A DNA stretch of 64,000 bases from an uncultured Paracoccaceae bacterium (lineage in GTDB: Bacteria; Pseudomonadota; Alphaproteobacteria; Rhodobacterales; Rhodobacteraceae), in contig CANNFR010000012.1 of NCBI GenBank assembly GCA_947503935.1, positions 1-64,000 of the forward strand, read 5' to 3'. Positions 35,736-43,998 of this stretch are shown piece after piece. Numbering within the stretch: position 1 is the stretch's first letter; the number at the start of each line of letters is the position of its first letter. The notes under the pieces were generated by a model. That model was not told the DNA's origin. It worked only from the letters and a program-made list of their open reading frames with translations, and did no database searches. The position numbers were made by a program, and so were the translations under genes.

Positions 35736-36716
35736 ATGAGAAACGCAATGACCGGGGCGATCGCGGCCAGTTTTCTGGCAAGCGGCGCGTGGGCGGCGGA
35801 TGATGTGACGCTGCAGCTGAAATGGGTGACGCAGGCGCAGTTCGCGGGCTATTACGTGGCGCTGGAGAATGGGTTTTACGAAGAGGCGGATCTGAACGTC
35901 ACGATCAAGCCGGGCGGGCCCGACATCGCGCCGCCGCAGGTGATTGCCGGTGGCGGGGCCGATGTGATCGTGGAATGGATGCCGGCGGCTCTGGCCGCGC
36001 GTGAGGCGGGGCTGCCGCTGGTCAATATCGCGCAGCCCTTCAAGTCGTCGGGCATGATGCTGACCTGCCTGAAGGAGACGGGCATCGAGAGCCCCGAGGA
36101 TTTTCCGGGCCGCACCTTGGGGGTTTGGTTTTTCGGCAATGAATACCCGTTTCTCAGCTGGATGAGCAGTCTTGGGATCAGCACCGAGGGGGGTAATGGG
36201 GTGACCGTGCTGAAGCAGGGGTTCAATGTCGATCCGTTGCTGCAAAAGCAGGCCGATTGCATCAGCACGATGACCTATAACGAGTATTGGCAGGTCATTG
36301 ATGCGGGGATCACCGAGGACCAGTTGATCACCTTCAAATACGAGGATCAGGGCGTTGCGACGCTGGAAGACGGCCTTTACGTGCTGGAGGACAGCCTTGA
36401 AGATCCGGCCTTTGTCGACAAGATGGCGCGGTTCGTCGCGGCCTCGATGCGCGGCTGGAAATATGCCGAGGAGAACCCAGACGAGGCGGCGATGATCGTT
36501 CTGGATTACGACGATACAGGTGCCCAGACCGAGAGCCATCAGAAGCGGATGATGGGCGAGGTGGCCAAGCTGACTGCGGGGTCGAATGGCGCTCTGGACC
36601 CGGCTGATTACGCGCGGACGGTGGCCACGCTGATGGGCGGCGGGTCGGACCCGGTGATCACGGCTGAGCCTGAAGGCGCGTGGACCAGCGTGATCACGGA
36701 TCAGGCGCTGAACTGA
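35736..36716 (+). CDS. ABC importer substrate-binding protein, NMT1/THI5-like
   Basis: Periplasmic binding protein of 326 residues with a signal peptide (MRNAMTGAIAASFLASGAWA). The mature part opens LQLKWVTQAQFAGYYVALENG, the hallmark of the NMT1/THI5-like family that binds pyrimidine-like rings (thiamine precursors) and riboflavin. GGADVIVEWMPAAL and GVWFFGNEYPFLSWM line the expected ligand cleft. Because that family prefers heteroaromatic ligands and the operon holds the pyrimidine pathway, a pyrimidine base or derivative is the leading ligand candidate. A terminator follows. Confidence 0.88.
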   Translation: MRNAMTGAIAASFLASGAWAADDVTLQLKWVTQAQFAGYYVALENGFYEEADLNVTIKPGGPDIAPPQVIAGGGADVIVEWMPAALAAREAGLPLVNIAQPFKSSGMMLTCLKETGIESPEDFPGRTLGVWFFGNEYPFLSWMSSLGISTEGGNGVTVLKQGFNVDPLLQKQADCISTMTYNEYWQVIDAGITEDQLITFKYEDQGVATLEDGLYVLEDSLEDPAFVDKMARFVAASMRGWKYAEENPDEAAMIVLDYDDTGAQTESHQKRMMGEVAKLTAGSNGALDPADYARTVATLMGGGSDPVITAEPEGAWTSVITDQALN

Positions 36717-36738
36717 TCCATTCTGTCGACACGTTAAG

Positions 36739-36768
36739 AAAACGCGCCTTTCGGGGCGCGTTTTTCTT
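36739..36768 (+). terminator. Rho-independent terminator after the pyrimidine/ABC block
   Basis: Stem AACGCGCC / GGCGCGTT (36741-36748 and 36755-36762), loop of six bases, followed by TTTTTCTTT. It is 24 bases after the binding-protein stop. Confidence 0.85.
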
Positions 36769-36857
36769 TGCGCGCCTTGAAAACCGGTGGTGAGAGGTTT
36801 GCTTGGAAACGGTTTTTCTGTGAAGTTGACGTCTGAGCAATTGTCAACGGAGCTGCC

Positions 36858-38135
36858 ATGCCGCGCTCAACCCTCACCGGAAGCCGTATCCGCGACAGGC
36901 GGTTGGCGGCGGGGATCCGGCAGGCCGATCTGGCGCGGGATGTGGGCATCTCGGCCTCGTATCTCAACCTGATCGAGCACAATCGGCGCAAGATCGGCGG
37001 CAAGGTTCTGAACGATATCGCGCGGGGGTTGGGCTGTGAGGTCACCGCTCTGACCGAGGGGGCCGAGGCCGCCCTTTTGGCGGGCCTGCGCGAGGCCGCG
37101 GCAGAGGCGCCCGGGGCCGAGACGGACCGGGCTGAGGAATTCGCGGGACGCTTTCCCGGCTGGGCGGCCTTGCTGGCGGGGCGGCACGACCGGGTCGGCC
37201 AGCTTGAGCGCGAGGTGGCAACGTTGTCGGACCGGCTGGCCCATGACCCGCATCTGTCGGCCTCGCTGCACGAGGTGCTGACGGCGGTCACGGCGATCCG
37301 GTCGACAACGTCAATTCTGGCCGGAACCGATGACCTCGACCCAGCCTGGGCGGCGCGGTTTCTGACCAACCTCGACGCCGATGGGCGCCGGCTGGCCGAG
37401 GGGGCCGAGGCCCTGGTGCGTTATCTGGATGGTCCGGGCGCGGTGGATGCGGTGGCCAGTACTCCGCAGGAGGAGGTCGAGGCCTTTTTCGCGGCGCATG
37501 GCTGGCATCTGGAGGCGCTTGAGGTGGCCGGGGCCGGGCCGGATGTGATCGACAAGGCGCTTGATGGGGCGCCGGAGATTGCCGGCGCGGCGGGGCGGGC
37601 CTTGGCGCGGGCGGCGTTGGCCCGGTATCTGGCGGATGCGCGGGCCTTGCCGCTGGAAGGGGTTTGCGAGATGGCCGACCAGCCCGTCGGCGCAATCGCG
37701 GCCCGTTTCAATGTGGCGCCGGATGTTGTGTTGCGGCGCCTGGCCTTTTTGCCGCGGCGCGAGGCGGGCCTTGTGATCGTCGATAGTGCGGGGGCGATCA
37801 TCTTCCGCCGCCCGCTGGCTGGTTTCGCCCTGCCGCGCCATGGGGCGGCTTGCCCGCTCTGGCCCGTTTTCCAGGCGCTGAACGTGCCGTCCTTGCCGGT
37901 GGTCGACCATCTGGAAATGCCGGGGCCGAATGCCCGTTCGGTCCGGGCTGAGGCGATTGCCCTGCCGAAGGGCCCGGTCGATTTCGGGGTGCCGCCGGTC
38001 TTTGAGGCGACGATGCTGCTGACCCCCGATGCGGCGCCGGGCCGGGCGCGGGCCGTGGGCACGACCTGTCGCATTTGCCCGCGCGACAACTGCCGGGCGC
38101 GGCGCGAGCTGTCGATCCTGAGCGGCGGGTTTTGA
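36858..38135 (+). CDS. XRE-type short-chain fatty acyl regulator (PccR/ScfR-like)
   Basis: 425-residue regulator. Residues 8-65 form an XRE helix-turn-helix (RDRRLAAGIRQADLARDVGISASYLNLIEHNRRKIGG). A middle region of about 230 residues has the degenerate IrrE-type layout, and the C-terminal DUF2083 domain ends in the cysteine motif CRICPRDNCRAR. This layout is known from PccR-type regulators of propionyl-CoA carboxylase and from acyl-CoA responsive proteins. The target genes are not adjacent here, so the regulon cannot be inferred from context. Lies just beyond the terminator with its own promoter region. Confidence 0.85.
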   Translation: MPRSTLTGSRIRDRRLAAGIRQADLARDVGISASYLNLIEHNRRKIGGKVLNDIARGLGCEVTALTEGAEAALLAGLREAAAEAPGAETDRAEEFAGRFPGWAALLAGRHDRVGQLEREVATLSDRLAHDPHLSASLHEVLTAVTAIRSTTSILAGTDDLDPAWAARFLTNLDADGRRLAEGAEALVRYLDGPGAVDAVASTPQEEVEAFFAAHGWHLEALEVAGAGPDVIDKALDGAPEIAGAAGRALARAALARYLADARALPLEGVCEMADQPVGAIAARFNVAPDVVLRRLAFLPRREAGLVIVDSAGAIIFRRPLAGFALPRHGAACPLWPVFQALNVPSLPVVDHLEMPGPNARSVRAEAIALPKGPVDFGVPPVFEATMLLTPDAAPGRARAVGTTCRICPRDNCRARRELSILSGGF

Positions 38136-38207
38136 CACCAGCCGGTAAACCGGCAATAGTTTTCCGCATAACAACAAGAAGCGTGTGGAGGGGAGAGGCC
38201 AGGCCGG

Positions 38208-38579
38208 ATGGACAAGCGCGTCCTTCTGATTGAGGATGAGCCCAGCATCATCGAGGCGATCCGGTTCATCCTGACGCGCGATGGCTGGACGGTGCAGACC
38301 CATTCCGACGGGGTCAGCGCGCTGGCCCGTATCCATGAGGCAAAGCCCGATGTGGTGATTTTGGATGTGATGCTGCCGGGGCGGTCAGGGTTTGACATTC
38401 TGGAAGACCTCCGCGCCGATCCCGCGACCGCGACACTGCCGGTTTTGGTGCTGACGGCAAAGGGCCAGGCGGCGGATCGCGCCCGGGCCGAGCGGGCGGG
38501 TGCCAGCCTTTACATGACCAAGCCCTTCTCGAATGCCGAGGTTCTGGCCTCGGTCAGGGCATTGGCCGGCGCGACATGA
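38208..38579 (+). CDS. Single-domain response regulator
   Basis: 123-residue receiver domain with no output domain. Acidic pocket LLIEDEPS, phosphorylated Asp53 in VVILDVMLPG, the conserved Thr in VLTAKG and the Lys in YMTKPF are all intact. Its stop overlaps the start of the small membrane protein gene (ATGA), which in turn overlaps the symporter-kinase gene, so it is the likely phosphorylation partner of that kinase. Without an output domain it must act by protein contact or pass phosphate on. Confidence 0.9.
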   Translation: MDKRVLLIEDEPSIIEAIRFILTRDGWTVQTHSDGVSALARIHEAKPDVVILDVMLPGRSGFDILEDLRADPATATLPVLVLTAKGQAADRARAERAGASLYMTKPFSNAEVLASVRALAGAT

Positions 38580-38851
38580 AGCGGCCCAGCCCGCATATCT
38601 TTGTAGGGCGCGATGTCTATCGTCGCCGCCGTCTGATGGATGCGGCGCGGCTTTTGCCGGTTCTGGGGGTGCTGTTGTTTCTGGTGCCGGTGCTCTGGGC
38701 GCCGCAGACGACGCCCGAGGCCGATACCGCGCGGGGTGGGCTTTACGTCTTCGTCGTCTGGGCCGGACTGATCGGGGCCGCGTATCTTCTGTCGCGCCGT
38801 CTGGGCCGGTCGCAGGAGGATGGGGCGGGCAAAGGTGGGGAGGGCGGCTGA
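38576..38851 (+). CDS. Small two-helix membrane protein
   Basis: 91 residues with two hydrophobic helices (LLPVLGVLLFLVPVLWA and GLYVFVVWAGLIGAAYLL) separated by a short loop containing PQTTPEADT, with basic N-terminus (VYRRRRLMD) and a Gly-rich tail. Overlaps by 4 bases with the response regulator and by 1 base with the symporter-kinase gene, so the three are a translationally coupled unit. Family not recognised; possibly an accessory of the sensor. Confidence 0.65.
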   Translation: MKRPSPHIFVGRDVYRRRRLMDAARLLPVLGVLLFLVPVLWAPQTTPEADTARGGLYVFVVWAGLIGAAYLLSRRLGRSQEDGAGKGGEGG

Positions 38852-41538
38852 TGCTGCCGCTGAACGCGCTTGTCGTCGCGTGCCTCGCCTATGTGACGTT
38901 TCTGTTTTTGCTGGCCTCGATGGCCGAGCGGCTTGCGGCGCGCGGGCAGGGGGAATGGCTGCGCTCACCCTGGATATACACCTTGTCGCTGTCGGTTTAC
39001 TGCACCGCCTGGACGTTTTACGGCGCGGTCGGCTATGCGGCGCGGTCGGGTCTGGAATTCGTGACGATCTATCTGGGCCCGACGCTGATGATGGTGGGCT
39101 GGTGGCTTTTGTTGCGCAAGCTGGTCCGGATCGGCAAGGCGCAGCGCATCACCTCGGTCGCCGACCTGATTTCGGCGCGCTACGGCAAATCGGTGTCGAT
39201 TGGCGCCATCGTGACGCTGATCGCGGTGGTGGGCACCACGCCCTACATCGCGCTCCAGCTGCAATCGGTGACGCTGGCCTTTGCGGCCTTTGCCGAGGGC
39301 ACGCCGGGCGGGCCGGGCTGGACGGCCGAGCAGACGGCCCTAGCCGTGGCGGCGGGGCTGGCGCTGTTCGCGATCATCTTCGGCACCCGTCATCTGGATG
39401 CGGATGAGCGGCATAACGGCGTGGTTCTGGCCATCGCGGCCGAGGCGGTGGTCAAGCTGGCCGCGCTGATCGCGGTGGGGGTCTTCGTGGTGTGGGGCGT
39501 GGCCGGGGGGCCTGCCGACATGCTGGCGCGGATCGAAGCCTCGCCCATCGCTGAGTGGCAGTTGGAGCCCGGGCGCTGGGTGTCGCTGACCTTCCTGTCG
39601 GCGGCGGCGCTTTTGTGTCTGCCGCGGATGTTTCAGGTGCTGGTGGTCGAGAATGTCGATGAAAGGCAATTGGCCACCGCCTCATGGGCCTTCCCGCTCT
39701 ATCTGTTTCTGATCAGCCTTTTCGTGGTGCCGATCGCTGTGGCGGGGCTCGACCGGTTCGGCGCGGGCGCCAACCCCGACCTTTTCGTGCTGACGCTGCC
39801 CCTGGCCAGCGGGCGCGAGGGGTTGGCGATGCTGGCCTTCTTGGGCGGATTTTCGGCGGCGACATCGATGGTGATCGTCGCGGCGATTGCCCTGGCGACG
39901 ATGGTGTCGAACCACCTTTTTCTGCCGATCTGGCTGTCGTTCCGGGCGCAGGGCGCGCGCTTGTCCGAGGATGTGCGCCGCATCGTGCTGAGGGTCAGGC
40001 GGGTGTCGATTGCGGTGATCCTGGGGCTAGGCTGGTACTATTACAGCCTGTCGGGCGGCGGCGCGGCGCTGGCGGCCATCGGGTTGATCAGCTTTGCGGG
40101 CGTGGCACAGTTTCTGCCCGCGATGGTCGGCGGCATGTTCTGGCGGGGCGCGACGCGGGCCGGCGCGGCGGCGGGGCTGATCACGGGGTTCGTTGTCTGG
40201 GCCTATACGCTGTTTTTGCCGTCCTTCGGCGACACCACCACGCTTTGGGCCGAGGTGCAGGCCATCGGGCCCTACGGCATCGGCTGGCTGCGGCCGCAGG
40301 CGCTATTCGGGATCGAGGGGATCGATCCGCTGGTCCATGCGGTCTTCTGGTCGATGCTTCTGAACACCGGGATTTTCGTGGCCGTTTCGCTCTTGTCGTT
40401 TCCGGGGCCGATGGAGCGGTTGCAAGGCGTTGAGTTCGTCGGTGTTTTTGAGCGCGACGGCGCGGCGCCGCGCGGCTGGCGCGGCGGCGGGGCCAGCGCG
40501 GAAGAGCTTTTGGCGATGACGCAGCGCATCCTGGGCGCGGGCGCGGCGCAGCGATTGTTCCAGCGCGCGGCGGCCGATCAGGGCACGGGCGGGTTTCTGC
40601 CCGAGGTGACGCCTGATTTTCTGGAGTTGCTTGAGCGGCGTCTGGCCGGTGCCGTCGGATCGGCCACGGCGCATGCGATGATCGCGCAGGCCGGCGGCGG
40701 CACCAGCGTCTCGGTGGATGATCTGATGGCAGTGGCGGGCGAGGCGCAGCAAATTCTGGAATATTCCCAGCGGCTTGAGGCGCAATCTGACGAGCTGTCG
40801 CGCACCGCCCGGCAACTCAGGGCCGCCAATGAAAAGCTGACCGAGCTGTCGGTGCAAAAGGACGCCTTTCTCAGCCAGATCAGCCACGAGTTGCGCACGC
40901 CCATGACCTCGATCCGGGCATTTTCAGAGATACTGGGCGAAGGGGGCTTGAGCGATGACGAACGCGCGCGCTATGCCGGGGTGATCCATGACGAGACGCG
41001 GCGATTGACGCGGCTTCTGGACGACCTTCTGGATATCAGCGTGCTGGAAAGCGGCTCGGTGCAACTGGCGCTGGCCGAGGCCAATCTGGGCGAGATTATC
41101 GACCGCGCGGTCGCCACCGCCAGCGCCGCCCCCGGCGCACGCCCGTTTCGCATTCTGCGCAATCGTGAGGCCGAGGATCTGGTGCTGCAGACCGATCCCG
41201 ATAGATTGGCGCAGGTCTTCATCAATCTGGTGACCAATGCGCGGAAGTATTGCGATGCGGCCGAGCAGGAGATCCGGATCGAGGTCAGCCGCCGGGGCGA
41301 TCAGGTGCAGATCGACGTGATCGACAATGGCAGCGGGATCGACCGCGACAGCCAGCAGATCATCTTTGAGAAATTCGCCCGTCTGGGCGATGAGGCGCGC
41401 GCGGGTGGCGCGGGTCTGGGCCTGGCGATCTGCCGCGAGATCATGGAAAAGCTGGGCGGGTCAATCGCTTATCTGCCGGGCCAGGGAGGTGCTGCCTTCC
41501 GCCTGACCTTGCCCATCCGGTTGGCGGCCGCTGCCTGA
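38851..41538 (+). CDS. Hybrid sodium:solute symporter/histidine kinase (CbrA-like)
   Basis: 895-residue membrane sensor. About residues 1-530 form a sodium:solute symporter domain with some 13 helices (LSVYCTAWTFYGAVGYAAR and GTTPYIALQLQSVTLAF are typical). A linker and coiled coil (about 620-670, LEAQSDELSRTARQLRAANE) follow. The kinase core has phospho-acceptor His679 in SHELRTP, the N-box NLVTNARKYCD, the G1 box DNGSGID and the G2 box GAGLGLAI. This is the CbrA architecture, in which transport and signalling are combined in one chain. With the upstream receiver gene it forms a two-component system; the solute is unknown. Confidence 0.9.
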   Translation: MLPLNALVVACLAYVTFLFLLASMAERLAARGQGEWLRSPWIYTLSLSVYCTAWTFYGAVGYAARSGLEFVTIYLGPTLMMVGWWLLLRKLVRIGKAQRITSVADLISARYGKSVSIGAIVTLIAVVGTTPYIALQLQSVTLAFAAFAEGTPGGPGWTAEQTALAVAAGLALFAIIFGTRHLDADERHNGVVLAIAAEAVVKLAALIAVGVFVVWGVAGGPADMLARIEASPIAEWQLEPGRWVSLTFLSAAALLCLPRMFQVLVVENVDERQLATASWAFPLYLFLISLFVVPIAVAGLDRFGAGANPDLFVLTLPLASGREGLAMLAFLGGFSAATSMVIVAAIALATMVSNHLFLPIWLSFRAQGARLSEDVRRIVLRVRRVSIAVILGLGWYYYSLSGGGAALAAIGLISFAGVAQFLPAMVGGMFWRGATRAGAAAGLITGFVVWAYTLFLPSFGDTTTLWAEVQAIGPYGIGWLRPQALFGIEGIDPLVHAVFWSMLLNTGIFVAVSLLSFPGPMERLQGVEFVGVFERDGAAPRGWRGGGASAEELLAMTQRILGAGAAQRLFQRAAADQGTGGFLPEVTPDFLELLERRLAGAVGSATAHAMIAQAGGGTSVSVDDLMAVAGEAQQILEYSQRLEAQSDELSRTARQLRAANEKLTELSVQKDAFLSQISHELRTPMTSIRAFSEILGEGGLSDDERARYAGVIHDETRRLTRLLDDLLDISVLESGSVQLALAEANLGEIIDRAVATASAAPGARPFRILRNREAEDLVLQTDPDRLAQVFINLVTNARKYCDAAEQEIRIEVSRRGDQVQIDVIDNGSGIDRDSQQIIFEKFARLGDEARAGGAGLGLAICREIMEKLGGSIAYLPGQGGAAFRLTLPIRLAAAA

Positions 41539-41596
41539 TCTGGCCCCTTGCTAACGATTCCTCAACCTTGATCGGGCATTCCCTGTCCGTCGAAGG

Positions 41597-42754
41597 ATGG
41601 CGGAGGCCATGGCGGAAAACGGAACAGCATCGGTACTCAGGCGCAAGGTCGATCAGGGCCGCGCCGGCGCGGCAGAGCTGAAAGGCGTGGCCGAGCCGGG
41701 CAAGGCTTTGGCCGATGCATTTCGCCGTGCGGCCGAGGAAGAGCTTGAGCTGGCCGTCATCGTCTCGCAGCCGAAGGAGACGCGCGCGACGCCCGCCGAG
41801 CTGCTGGAAAGCCTGCCCGAGCAGTCTTTCCTGGGCGTCCTGATTGGGCCCGAGGACGGCGCGGGCCTCTTTTGCCTCGACCCCGGCGCGTTGTCGGCGA
41901 TCATCGAGATGCGCACGATGGGGCGTGTCAGCTCGAACCCGCCGCAGCCCCGCAGGCCCACGCGCACCGATGCCGCGATGGTCGCGGACGTGATCGACCG
42001 GGTCCTGGCGGAATTCGAAGCGCCACTTCTTGAGCTTGACGCGGCGCGCTGGGCGTCGGGCTGGCGCTATCAGCTTTATCTGCCTGACCCGCGTCCGCTT
42101 TCGGTGGTTCTGGAAGAGGCGCAGCACAGGGTTTTGGAGGTTGAGATCCTGTTCGGCGCCGCAGCCAAGCCCGGCCGGGCGTTCATCGTGTTGCCATCAA
42201 CCGGGCGCGCCCGGCCCCGCCCGCCGACCCCGCCGCCCGACGACAGCGTCGAGGCGGCCGAGGCGGCCGCGTGGCAGGACGCGATGAGCGAGGCGGTCGG
42301 CACGGCCGAGGCCTCGCTTGACGCCGTTCTGGGCCGGGTCAGGCTGCCGCTGGCTGATTTGTCGGGGCTCGCGCCGGGCGACCGGATCGCTCTGCCGCTG
42401 ACGGCCCTGGGCGGCGTCCGGCTGGTGGCGCCCGGCGGCCAGGTCATGGCCGAGGGCAGGCTGGGCCAGGCCGGCGGCGCACGTGCGGTGCGCCTGGTCG
42501 AGCCGGGCGAAGACAGCCCGCCCCATGCGCCCGACGGCACGATCATTCCCGCCGGTACGCTGCAATCGCGGCCCGCCCCGCCTGCGCCACCGCCGATGGA
42601 TATGTCGGATTTTCAACCCGCGGCCCCCTCGATGCCGCCGATGGCACCGGATGAGCCCGACCTGGGCAGCGTGCCGTTCGACACGCAAAGCCCGCTGGAC
42701 CCCGGCGACTTCCCCAGCATCAACGCCTTGGACGACATGCCCGCATTGGATTGA
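41597..42754 (+). CDS. FliM/FliN-family C-ring-like protein
   Basis: 385 residues. The N-terminal part (AELLESLPEQSFLGVLI, LDPGALSAIIEMRTMGRV, AMVADVIDRVLAEFE) resembles the FliM middle domain. A SpoA/FliN domain follows near residue 240-300 (ASLDAVLGRVRLPLADLSG and LAPGDRIALPL). The tail from residue 315 is long, Pro-rich and of low complexity. No other flagellar gene is in the window, so it is an orphan copy here. Start either ATG 41597 or 41609. The gene ends just before the transposase remnant, so its last residues could have been altered by that insertion. Confidence 0.7.
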   Translation: MAEAMAENGTASVLRRKVDQGRAGAAELKGVAEPGKALADAFRRAAEEELELAVIVSQPKETRATPAELLESLPEQSFLGVLIGPEDGAGLFCLDPGALSAIIEMRTMGRVSSNPPQPRRPTRTDAAMVADVIDRVLAEFEAPLLELDAARWASGWRYQLYLPDPRPLSVVLEEAQHRVLEVEILFGAAAKPGRAFIVLPSTGRARPRPPTPPPDDSVEAAEAAAWQDAMSEAVGTAEASLDAVLGRVRLPLADLSGLAPGDRIALPLTALGGVRLVAPGGQVMAEGRLGQAGGARAVRLVEPGEDSPPHAPDGTIIPAGTLQSRPAPPAPPPMDMSDFQPAAPSMPPMAPDEPDLGSVPFDTQSPLDPGDFPSINALDDMPALD

Positions 42755-42757
42755 CAC

Positions 42758-43086
42758 GACAACGGCCCAGGGCTCGTCGCCCAGGCTGTTCAAGACTGGA
42801 TTGTCATGGTCGGTGCCAAAACGGCCGGCATCGAGCCGGGAGCACCTTGGGAAAACCGATACTGCAAGAGCTTCAACGCCAGGTTCCGAGACGAACTGCT
42901 CAACGGCGAAATCTTCTATGGGCTCCGCGAGGCACAGATCCCGATCGAAAAATGGCTGAGACGCTAAACACCAGGAGACCCCACAATGCTCTGCATTATC
43001 GCCGCCAGCCCCTGAAACCATCGTCACGATGGACCAAAAGCTGGTCATGCACCAACCATCAAACCGGACCACTCAGTTGGGGCTGA
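42758..43086 (+). pseudogene. IS3-family transposase (OrfB) C-terminal remnant
   Basis: Only the end of an IS3-type DDE integrase remains: DNGPGLVAQAVQDWIV around the second catalytic Asp, GIEPGAPWENRYCKSFNARF with the catalytic Glu, and DELLNGEIFYGLREAQ. A stop at 42965-42967 results from loss of one base; the next frame continues LNTRRPHNALHYRRQPL, the usual end of these proteins. The N-terminal two-thirds and OrfA are absent. The fragment starts directly after the FliM-like stop codon. Confidence 0.85.
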
Positions 43087-43090
43087 TCAG

Positions 43091-43150
43091 CGCTTCGACC
43101 CTTCCCGCTATGACGCCATGGTGACCAGCATGTTGGGGCAATCTAAATGA
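43091..43150 (+). pseudogene. C-terminal scrap of an unidentified gene
   Basis: A 19-residue tail (RFDPSRYDAMVTSMLGQSK) ends in a TGA that overlaps the methyltransferase ATG in ATGA. The coupling suggests the last codons of the gene that originally preceded the methyltransferase, perhaps a helicase or partner of a restriction-modification system. Too short to identify. Confidence 0.3.
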
Positions 43151-43548
43151 ACGCGGTGGAGATCGAACAGGCCATCAGTGAACTGGCCGACCAACCCTAT
43201 GATGCAACGGAGTTCCCCTTCGCTTTCCTTGAATGCTTCGACAATTTCCCAGCCCGGTCCAAGAAGCTCCGCAAGGGTACGTCGAACAAATCCGACATGG
43301 GCGGTGTCCTGCAAGCAGGCTCGATCCACATCAAGACCTGCGAGGCGGGCCAAGTCCCCGAAACCCTGACCGCCCTCAAGGACAGCAAGGCGACCTAGAC
43401 CAAACGCAACAAGGTCCGCTTCGTCATGGCCACCGATGGCCTGCAGATCGAGGCGGAGGACCTGCGCACAGAGGATGTAATTGCCTGCACGTAGACCGAC
43501 CTGCCCAACCACTTCATCTTCTTCTGGCCCATTGCGGGGGCTCTCCAA
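43147..43548 (+). pseudogene. Type IIL/YeeA-like DNA methyltransferase, N-terminal fragment
   Basis: The reading MNAVEIEQAISELADQP then FPFAFLECFDN, LRKGTSNKSDMGGVLQ and FFWPIAGALQ matches, from memory, the start of large MmeI-type/YeeA-like restriction-modification methyltransferases (normally about 900 residues or more). In-frame TAG stops occur at 43396 and 43492, both replacing sense codons of an otherwise continuous reading. Coding similarity stops near 43548, where it runs in the same frame into an integrase fragment. Non-functional. Confidence 0.7.
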
Positions 43549-43551
43549 GAC

Positions 43552-43998
43552 CAAGCAACTGGCCGACGCCAAAGAAAGCGATATCTTTGGCAGCACTCTT
43601 CGGGGCGCTGGTACGTTCGCAAGTGCGTCAACGGCAAGATCATCTATTTGGACCGTAACACGGCTGCAACCGGGACGGCTGACTTCGACCACCACTACTG
43701 AGAGTTCGTGAGCAAGAAGTCTTCTGCCTCAAAGACATCTTGGTCATTGCTTATCGAAGAGATGATGCAGACCGATAAATGGGCCAACTATTCCCCTCGG
43801 TATCAGGCCGATCTAGAAGAAGTCTTCGAGGACCTCGTTGAAAAGATTGCCAAGGCGGATGTCGCGCGCCTCACCCAGACGGACATCTATGACGCAATGG
43901 ACAAGAACCGCCACCGGGTGCGTTTTGCAAACTACATCCCCACTGCGATTAGCATGTTGTCGAAGCTGACCGGGCATGGCCAACGATGCACTGGATGA
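43552..43998 (+). pseudogene. Tyrosine integrase 1, N-terminal fragment
   Basis: Arm-binding and core-binding parts of a phage-type integrase: YLWQHSSGRWYVRKCVNGK, then WSLLIEEMMQTDKWANYSPR and MDKNRHRVRFANYIPTAI. A TGA at 43699 lies where relatives have Trp (HHY-stop-EFV), so it is a nonsense mutation; a GTG at 43708 would restart downstream. The catalytic domain is missing. The fragment ends where it meets the second, convergent integrase. Confidence 0.7.

Noticed and set aside
42700-43100. Left attachment site repeating the tRNA-Cys 3' end
   Set aside because: No stretch resembling the tRNA 3' end was found on the left side of the island.
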